Shown here: positions 36,097 to 36,583 of the stretch, in pieces | Layout of the letters: each line of letters opens with the position of its first letter | How positions within the stretch are numbered: position 1 is the stretch's first letter | Assembly: GCA_001776635.1 (NCBI GenBank) | Contig: MFCP01000027.1 | Location: 1 to 36,583, forward strand | Length of the DNA stretch: 36,583 nucleotides | Reading direction: 5' to 3' | DNA from: Candidatus Daviesbacteria bacterium RIFCSPHIGHO2_01_FULL_40_11 | GTDB lineage: Bacteria; Patescibacteriota; Microgenomatia; Daviesbacterales; UBA10151 | Program-made: the position numbers and the translations under genes | The notes under the pieces: generated by a model | Databases searched by the model: none | Told to the model about the DNA's origin: nothing | Seen by the model: the letters and a program-made list of their open reading frames with translations, nothing else

Positions 36097-36120
36097 ACAA
36101 TGAGACAGACTATGTAAAAT

Positions 36121-36583
36121 TTATTTCGAAGACGTTAAAACTGCAAAGATTCCGGCTCCGTCTACCTTGGCTGATAACTTACTTCCATCTACTTCTGTAG
36201 GGAGTTCCTGCCACTCGCCTTTACTCTGGTTATACCGGTAAAGTTTTGCGCCGTTAGGGGGATTATCTGCCATCTCCAGGCTGAGTGACCCACCACCCAA
36301 CTCTTTAGCAATGGGGACATTTAGCGAATAAACTTTACCCAAGACCTCTTTTCCAGATGGAAGTTTAGGCACACCGGTCAGATCGTTAATTATTGTAAAT
36401 CCGATATTGGATAAGGTCTGCCTATCCCCATCCACTTTATAGATTAGATGTCCATCACCGGAAGTCAGAACTCCTAAAGCCACATCCGGCTTTTGCAAAT
36501 GCCACTGGGTAATCATCCTAAAAGCCTTATTGCCCTTTTTAATATGCAAAGTCAAGGTCCCGTTTTCCACACCCTTATCGTAT
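36121..36583 (-). CDS. C-terminal part of a larger, probably surface or secreted protein (runs off the right edge)
   Basis: Frame stays open upstream of the listed start at 36570 (YDKGVENGTLTLHI...); C-terminal beta-rich AKLYRYNQSKGEWQELPTEVDGSKLSAKVDGAGIFAVLTSSK pattern. Confidence 0.6.
   Translation of the reverse strand, partial: YDKGVENGTLTLHIKKGNKAFRMITQWHLQKPDVALGVLTSGDGHLIYKVDGDRQTLSNIGFTIINDLTGVPKLPSGKEVLGKVYSLNVPIAKELGGGSLSLEMADNPPNGAKLYRYNQSKGEWQELPTEVDGSKLSAKVDGAGIFAVLTSSK

Noticed and set aside
1-36583. CRISPR array, prophage, transposon or toxin-antitoxin island
   Set aside because: No regularly spaced repeats, Cas, transposase, integrase or phage structural proteins were seen; the nucleotidyltransferase lacks a HEPN partner.
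1-36583. Alternative genetic code (UGA as Gly, known in some CPR lineages)
   Set aside because: TGA serves as a stop at tight overlaps such as mraY-ftsW (ATGA), and family-conserved ends match standard stops.

Overview
Compact, gene-dense bacterial window, read as a Candidate Phyla Radiation/Patescibacteria-like (possibly Microgenomates-type) chromosome segment. The lineage call is inference from divergent, shortened proteins and gene content, not from a search. From left to right it holds: a partial family X DNA polymerase; tRNA-Asp; a minus-strand three-gene cassette (small YLDPG-motif membrane protein, kinase-like/SAM-methyltransferase fusion, membrane alkaline-phosphatase-superfamily enzyme); a LysM protein; a TMTC-like TPR membrane protein; a P-loop kinase/methyltransferase fusion with a nucleotidyltransferase; tRNA-Thr(CGU) and tRNA-Gly(CCC); a surface-glycan block (PIG-V-like mannosyltransferase, O-antigen ligase-like, GT2, methyltransferase, flippase); tRNA-Val; signal peptidase I; ParB; bL27; bL21; RodA; IleRS; and a 14-gene minus-strand division/cell-wall (dcw) cluster mraZ-rsmH-ftsL-ftsI-murE-murB-murA-murF-mraY-ftsW-murG-ftsQ-ftsA-ftsZ. 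Two uncharacterised proteins lie at the right edge. Observations most worth follow-up: (1) the three-gene cassette at 1027-4219; (2) a MurB that ends after its FAD-binding region, plus MurE and MurF without the usual N-terminal domain; (3) MurA with Asp in place of the catalytic Cys; (4) short palindromes lying in frame inside murG and rsmH; (5) a 51-bp insertion flanked by a 13-bp direct repeat of the tRNA-Thr 5' end; (6) four 10-bp-periodic MraZ-type boxes upstream of mraZ; (7) repeated -10-like hexamers 6-9 nt before start codons, suggesting leaderless transcripts. No CRISPR array, rRNA, transposase or phage gene was found.
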